Source of the DNA: Varibaculum cambriense DSM 15806
GTDB taxonomy: Bacteria; Actinomycetota; Actinomycetes; Actinomycetales; Actinomycetaceae
Assembly: GCF_000420065.1 (NCBI RefSeq)
Contig: NZ_ATUF01000002.1
Coordinates: 1,097,666 to 1,161,665 of the forward strand
Direction: 5' to 3'
DNA: 64,000 bases
The translations under genes were made by a program, and so were the position numbers. Shown here one piece after another: positions 55,062-64,000 of this stretch. Every line of letters begins with the position of its first letter. The stretch's first letter is position 1. The notes under the pieces were generated by a model that saw nothing but the letters and a program-made list of their open reading frames with translations, was not told where the DNA came from and did not search any database.

Positions 55062-55766
55062 TTAGGAGGGACGGAGGATGGCGAAGGGGTCGGTTACCTG
55101 CAAGGTGTGCTTGGTGAAGCGGAAACGGCGAGCGGGACGCCCCCCTTTGGTGCCGGGGGCTTTACGTTGACCGGTGGGGGCAAGCTGCCCGCGGCGAGTT
55201 AGAACCCGCTGCAGATTAGTAGGGGAGACTTCATGCCCTAGAGCGGCCTGGTAGAGGTGGGTTAGCTCCGCCATGGTGAAATCCGGGGGCGCCAAGGCAA
55301 ACGCAATATTGGTGTAGGAAAGTTTTGCCCGCAGTCGGTCTACGCCCTCGGAAATAATATTGGCGTGGTCATAGGCCATTTGCGGCAGGTGGTTTACCGG
55401 CATCCACTGGGCGTAAGTGGGAATCGTAGTTTTTACTTGGGAAGGTACTAGCCCCAAATAGGCGGTGGCCACGGTGCGTTGGCTGGGGTCGCGGGAGGGA
55501 TCGGAGCGGGTGCCGAGCTGTTCCATATAGGAAAGCGCGGCAATATCCATTTTTTCGGAAAGGTGACGAAAAGCACTGGCGCCGAGGTTTTCTGCTGGTT
55601 CTAAAGGTCCGGAGGGGAGGGCAGGTAAACCCTGAAAGGGGGAGTGATCGCGCTGCGCAACCAGCACCATTAGCTGCGGGGAATCTCCGCGGATTTGCAA
55701 GACTACGCTCAGCGCCTCATGCCGATAGACGGCAACTTTTTCGGCGTCTCGCAATTGGGTTCTCAC
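55062..55766 (-). CDS. NrtR-family transcriptional regulator (Nudix plus winged helix)
   Basis: 234 residues. Residues 1-150 form a Nudix domain whose catalytic box is damaged: GPLEPAENLGASAFRHLSEK has H for the E of RE and K for the second E of EE. So it should bind rather than hydrolyse its ligand. Residues about 155-230 are the NrtR winged helix (KLSYTNIAFALAPPDFTMAE, LYQAALGHEVSPTNLQRVL, GGRPARRFRF). NrtR proteins sense ADP-ribose and control NAD genes; this one is divergent from a PTS-type transporter instead. It starts GTG 55766. A perfect inverted repeat lies between the two genes. Confidence 0.85.
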   Translation of the reverse strand: MRTQLRDAEKVAVYRHEALSVVLQIRGDSPQLMVLVAQRDHSPFQGLPALPSGPLEPAENLGASAFRHLSEKMDIAALSYMEQLGTRSDPSRDPSQRTVATAYLGLVPSQVKTTIPTYAQWMPVNHLPQMAYDHANIISEGVDRLRAKLSYTNIAFALAPPDFTMAELTHLYQAALGHEVSPTNLQRVLTRRGQLAPTGQRKAPGTKGGRPARRFRFTKHTLQVTDPFAILRPS

Positions 55767-55787
55767 AAAATCTTATGGTAGCTTAAA

Positions 55788-55820
55788 TTTCAGTTTTCGA
55801 CTGTTAGGCGAAAACTGAAA
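55788..55820. promoter_or_regulatory. candidate operator between nrtR-like gene and EIIC gene
   Basis: TTTCAGTTTTCG (55788-55799) and CGAAAACTGAAA (55809-55820) are a perfect 12-bp inverted repeat whose half-site centres are 21 bp apart, two helical turns, as expected for a dimeric regulator. It is 22 bp from one start and 30 bp from the other, so one protein bound there could control both genes. Confidence 0.7.
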
Positions 55821-55849
55821 GAGTTACCTCGAGAAGGAAAGTTTCCAAG

Positions 55850-56917
55850 ATGAAACAACGTATTAAAGGCTGGCTATCGCTATTTTTCATCGATGCGATG
55901 ACTGGCATGGCGCATGGGTTATTCGCCTCCCTGATTATCGGCACCATCATGGTGCAAGTAGGCGGTTTCATTCCGGGAATAATCGGGCGAGGGTTGGTAC
56001 TGATCGGTTCGGTAGCCTCGGTACTTACCGGCGCTGGCATCGGGATAGGGGTAGCTCATCGTCTGAAGGCCTCTACCTTTGTGGTGGTAGGCACCGGTCT
56101 AGCCGGAATGATTGGCGCCCATGCTGCGAAAATCTTGAGCGGCGGAATCGTGGACGGTCTTTCTATGCAGTTGAAAGGACCAGGCGAGCCGCTGGGGGCG
56201 TTTATCGCCTCCTTCGTAGCAGTTGAGTTTGGTCTGCTGGTTTCAGGTAAAACTCCGGTAGATATATTGGTTACCCCCTTCGTTACGGTTACCAGCGGCG
56301 CTATCGTAGGTCTGGCCATCGGGCCAGGTATCTCGGAGCTAATGACAGCTTTAGGAGCCATCATTAACTGGGGAACTGAGCGACAACCCTTCCTAATGGG
56401 CATTATTGTGTCGGTGCTGATGGGGATGATCTTAACGCTCCCGATTTCCTCAGCAGCTCTGGGAATCGTCTTGGGGCTATCCGGCCTGGCAGCCGGGGCG
56501 GCCACCGTAGGGTGTAGTGCGCAGATGATAGGTTTCGCCGTCGCGTCCTATCGCGAAAACAAAGTTTCCGGCCTAATCTCGCAGGGTATCGGCACTTCTA
56601 TGCTGCAAGTGCCCAATATTATGCGGCACCCCTTAATCTGGATTCCCCCCACCTTGGCATCCGCGATTCTCGGACCCATCGCCACTATGGTTTTCAAAAT
56701 GGAATCGAATGCGGCCGGCTCTGGAATGGGAACTTCCGGCCTGGTAGGACAGATTATGACCTGGAACGTTATGGGGCCAACCACTTCCTGGCCGGTACTT
56801 TTGGGAATGATTTTGCTACTGCATTTTATTGCTCCCGCCGCGCTGTCCCTGCTTTTCTCCGAATTTATGCGGAAGAAGGGCTGGATTAAGACCGGGGATA
56901 TGCTGCTCGAAAAATAG
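55850..56917 (+). CDS. PTS_EIIC_2-type membrane protein
   Basis: 355 residues, about ten helices. The sequence DAMTGMAHGLFASLIIGTIM and the glycine-rich body (GTGLAGMIGAHAAKILSGG, GPGEPLGAFIASFVAVE) match the PfoR/PTS_EIIC_2 family of stand-alone IIC-like permeases, which lack IIA and IIB partners and whose substrates are unknown. The ATG has GAGAAGGAAAG upstream. It shares its control region with the NrtR-like regulator, which suggests the transported compound links to ribose, nicotinate or ADP-ribose metabolism; this is inference. Confidence 0.8.
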   Translation: MKQRIKGWLSLFFIDAMTGMAHGLFASLIIGTIMVQVGGFIPGIIGRGLVLIGSVASVLTGAGIGIGVAHRLKASTFVVVGTGLAGMIGAHAAKILSGGIVDGLSMQLKGPGEPLGAFIASFVAVEFGLLVSGKTPVDILVTPFVTVTSGAIVGLAIGPGISELMTALGAIINWGTERQPFLMGIIVSVLMGMILTLPISSAALGIVLGLSGLAAGAATVGCSAQMIGFAVASYRENKVSGLISQGIGTSMLQVPNIMRHPLIWIPPTLASAILGPIATMVFKMESNAAGSGMGTSGLVGQIMTWNVMGPTTSWPVLLGMILLLHFIAPAALSLLFSEFMRKKGWIKTGDMLLEK

Positions 56918-57045
56918 GCAGCATTCCGGATAGGAAGCAAACCGTCAGCTGCGTCCGCAGGTAGGTTAGACTAAGCCCGAGAAGAGTATAGACGTGTTCA
57001 CCTCGAGGGGGATCACGGGTTTAACCTGCATAAGAAAGGAATATC

Positions 57046-58311
57046 GTGGCCGATATTATTGATGAGCTGGAATGGCGGGGCTTACTTGCCCAGCACACTG
57101 ATCTCGCGAAACTGCGGGAAGCACTTGCCAATGGACCGGTCACTTTCTATTGCGGTTTTGATCCTACTGCTGCTTCCCTGCATCACGGACATTTGGTGCA
57201 GGTGCTGATGATGCGGCATTTGCAAAAGGCAGGGCACCGTCCAATCGCTCTGGTTGGGGGTGCTACCGGCCTGATCGGGGATCCCCGGATGACCGCGGAG
57301 CGGCAGCTGCAACCTAAAGAAGTAGTCGCGGGCTGGGTGGAACGCCTGCGCGGGCAAATCAGCCGTTTCCTGGATTTCGAGGGCGATAACCCGGCAATCA
57401 TGGTCAACAATATGGACTGGATCCAGGATCTAGGAGCGATTGAACTCCTACGGGACTTGGGTAAAAACTTCCGGATGGGAACCATGCTGTCCAAAGATGC
57501 GGTGGCGCGGCGTCTGAAGTCTGAAGAAGGAATTTCCTACACCGAGTTCAGCTACCAAATCCTGCAAGCCTATGATTTCTTGCAGTTATACCGCCGCTAC
57601 GGCTGCACTCTGGAAACTGGAGGCAACGATCAGTGGGGCAACCTGGTGGGCGGCATGGATCTAATCCACAAGGTAGAGGGCAAAGACGTCCATGTCATGA
57701 CCACTCCTTTGATTACCAAGGCGGATGGCTCCAAGTTTGGTAAATCCGAGGGCGGGGCAATTTGGCTAGATCCGGAGATGCTTTCGCCCTACGAGTTCTA
57801 CCAGTTCTGGCTGGGCGCCGAAGACGCGGACGTAGTTCGATTCCTGAAGGTATTTACTTTCCTATCCCGTGAGGAAATCGAAGCGTTGGCAGTCGAGGTA
57901 GCCGAGCGTCCTCATAAACGGGAAGCTCAAAAGGCGCTGGCCGCGGAGGTAACCCGTCTCGTGCATGGTCAAGAGGCGCTGGATCAGGTTTTGGCAGCTA
58001 CCGAAGCCCTGTGGGGTAGTGGCGATCTGCGTCAGGTGGACGGCAAGACTCTGAAGGGAGCGACTGCCCATTTGCCCAGTGCCACGGTAGAAATCGGGAA
58101 AACTAACCTGGTGGATCTGCTGATAGCAGCAGGCTTTGAGAAGGGGCGCGGCGCGGCGATGCGCACCATTAAGAACGGCGGCGCTTATCTGAACAATCAG
58201 AAAATCACTGACCCGGATCGGACTATCACTTCCGAGGATGTGCTGCCGGGGTCTTTGGTGCTTTTCCGGAAAGGTAAGCGCAATCTAGCTGCCGCTTACC
58301 TGCAGAAATAG
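57046..58311 (+). CDS. tyrS: tyrosyl-tRNA synthetase
   Basis: 421 residues, class I synthetase for Tyr. The HIGH motif is seen as SLHHGHLVQVL after YCGFDPTAAS, and the KMSKS motif as SKFGKSEGGAIW. The C-terminal 65 residues form an S4 RNA-binding domain (VDLLIAAGFEKGRGAAMRTI). It starts GTG 57046 with AAAGGAATATC upstream. TAGACTAAG at 56968-56976 could contain the -10. There is no T-box in the leader. Confidence 0.96.
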   Translation: MADIIDELEWRGLLAQHTDLAKLREALANGPVTFYCGFDPTAASLHHGHLVQVLMMRHLQKAGHRPIALVGGATGLIGDPRMTAERQLQPKEVVAGWVERLRGQISRFLDFEGDNPAIMVNNMDWIQDLGAIELLRDLGKNFRMGTMLSKDAVARRLKSEEGISYTEFSYQILQAYDFLQLYRRYGCTLETGGNDQWGNLVGGMDLIHKVEGKDVHVMTTPLITKADGSKFGKSEGGAIWLDPEMLSPYEFYQFWLGAEDADVVRFLKVFTFLSREEIEALAVEVAERPHKREAQKALAAEVTRLVHGQEALDQVLAATEALWGSGDLRQVDGKTLKGATAHLPSATVEIGKTNLVDLLIAAGFEKGRGAAMRTIKNGGAYLNNQKITDPDRTITSEDVLPGSLVLFRKGKRNLAAAYLQK

Positions 58312-58494
58312 CTTATTTTTGGCAATGTGTGAGAGCTCACCGCGTCTCAGTTTGAAGTTTTCTAACTGCAGTAGGTAAGTTAATACCTGTTGCCCCGGCA
58401 GAGAGCTTCGGTTCTGGGCCTGTGGGCTAGATTGTTTGACTTAGTACTTAACAGATAAAAACTGGTTTTATGGCCTGTTTCACTTAAAAATAAG
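58312..58494. other. intergenic region between tyrS and the rrn promoter
   Basis: No gene recognised. A possible second promoter -35 TTGACT lies at 58436-58441, but no good -10 is spaced from it. Confidence 0.4.
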
Positions 58495-58524
58495 TTGCAA
58501 GCCGAAAATCAAATCTGTTAGACT
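58495..58524 (+). promoter_or_regulatory. rRNA operon promoter
   Basis: TTGCAA (58495-58500) and TAGACT (58519-58524) are 18 bp apart; TAGACT is a typical -10 of actinobacterial rrn promoters. Transcription would start near 58531, giving a leader of about 258 nt. A short hairpin GCGCG-TTTTT-CGCGC follows directly. Confidence 0.7.
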
Positions 58525-58555
58525 GAGACTCGCGCGTTTTTCGCGCAGCGACCTT

Positions 58556-58788
58556 TACTGATCGTTTTTGGTTGGTTTGTGGTTTGGTTGTTTGTGTTCT
58601 CGATAGTGTGTTTTTTTGTTTTGTTTGTGTGGGATTGAACTGGGGTGCCTGCTGGTTTTGGTGGGTGTTTTGGTTTTTTTCTGTTTTTTGTTTTTTTGAT
58701 GCTGATGATTTTGGAACGTTTTGTTTTTTGATTGTTGGTGTTTGTTTTTGCTGGATTGTTTTCTGGCTTGAACCGATGTTTTTGGTTT
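58556..58788 (+). other. G/T-rich rRNA leader
   Basis: The leader RNA is strongly G/U-rich with long T runs and TGG/TTG repeats and little A or C. The stretch 58599-58620 is nearly complementary to 60352-60378 after the 16S gene, fitting a 16S processing stem for RNase III. Confidence 0.55.
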
Positions 58789-63700
<4,912 letters not shown>

Positions 63701-63808
63701 ACAACACAAAGAACACAGTGTTCAAGCATCCCACACCATTTCGTCACGAAGACGCTCACACCCACTCTCCTTGATCCGTTAACAAGAACGGTGCCCCCCC
63801 CAAAAGAA

Positions 63809-63831
63809 GCTAACCAAACCTAATGGTTAGC
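63809..63831 (+). other. small hairpin in the 23S-5S spacer
   Basis: GCTAACCA (63809-63816) pairs with TGGTTAGC (63824-63831). It is probably a processing signal in the spacer between 23S and 5S. Confidence 0.5.
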
Positions 63832-63865
63832 AGTTATAAAAATAGTGGGGGTGGAACACATAGTC

Positions 63866-63983
63866 TTGTGGTGGTCATAGCGCCTAGGACACGCCCAGTC
63901 CCATCCCGAACCTGGAAGCTAAGCTAGGCAACGCTGATGGTACTACGCCCCAACGAGCGCGGGAGAGTAAGAAACCACCACAA
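63866..63983 (+). rRNA. rrf: 5S ribosomal RNA
   Basis: About 118 nt. TTGTGGTGGT (63866-63875) pairs with ACCACCACAA (63974-63983) as helix I. The loop regions CCCATCCCGAACCTGGAAGC and TGGTACTACG are the 5S core. It completes the rrn operon at the right edge of the window. Confidence 0.93.
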
Positions 63984-64000
63984 CCACATTAAACAGGCAG

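Noticed and set aside
56918..57045. T-box leader upstream of tyrS
   Set aside because: No AGGGTGGNACCGCG-type T-box sequence and no long structured leader can be seen; the 128-bp gap is too short.

Overview
The window comes from a moderate-GC Gram-positive actinobacterium, most likely a member of the Actinomycetaceae; Varibaculum would fit but is only a guess. The evidence is: polyphosphate glucokinase, a DUF3516 Ski2-like helicase, a moeA/glp-rimJ-glpR locus of mycobacterial type, a DtxR/IdeR-type iron box, sortase-anchored surface proteins, tRNA genes without an encoded CCA, a long 23S rRNA with the actinobacterial domain III insertion, and many start codons placed 6-8 nt after a -10 hexamer (leaderless mRNAs).

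Layout. 1-1.4 kb: an amino-acid permease cut by the left edge (minus). 1.5-7.6 kb: a ZTP riboswitch, glyA and folD (one-carbon metabolism), a BMP-family lipoprotein, exonuclease III and a polytopic membrane protein. 7.6-12.8 kb: fumC, a Pro/Thr-rich single-pass protein, map-ppgK and a LacI-like protein that lacks its DNA-binding head. 13-17.6 kb: pheST, tRNA-Met, a hypothetical gene and tRNA-Asn. 17.9-25.4 kb is the most accessory stretch. It holds a 1177-residue coiled-coil/CAP surface protein with a MPVTG sorting signal, a DUF4352-type membrane protein, a 13-G homopolymer, a small toxin-antitoxin pair, an IS3-type transposase remnant, an LPQTG surface protein behind a DtxR-type box, a broken crcB and tRNA-Ser.

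25.7-30.2 kb: azlCD branched-chain amino-acid exporter, an MFS transporter, a PiT phosphate transporter and tRNA-Arg. 30.4-34.8 kb: a very large SF1-like helicase/nuclease protein with eroded ATPase motifs and a small partner ORF. 34.8-40.3 kb: mscL, a SAF-domain protein and 5-formyl-THF cyclo-ligase (minus), then glp(moeA)-rimJ-glpR (plus), which corresponds to the Rv0985c-Rv0996 neighbourhood of Mycobacterium tuberculosis without galU. In corynebacteria Glp and GlpR couple cell division to polar growth. 40.4-47.8 kb: YggS-type PLP protein, DUF3516 helicase, Na+/alanine symporter, a phosphatidylcholine-synthase-like enzyme, an unknown membrane protein and a flavodoxin.

48-55 kb: argCJBDGH in one tight operon behind two ARG-box-like sites that overlap the promoter. 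argF and argR are absent from it. 55-57 kb: an NrtR-family regulator divergent from a PTS_EIIC_2 transporter with a perfect inverted repeat between them. 57-58.3 kb: tyrS. 58.5-64 kb: a complete rrn operon (16S-23S-5S, no spacer tRNA) with unusually G/T-rich leader and spacer. Intrinsic-terminator-like hairpins close many of these units. Coordinates of RNA ends and several start codons are inferences by eye.
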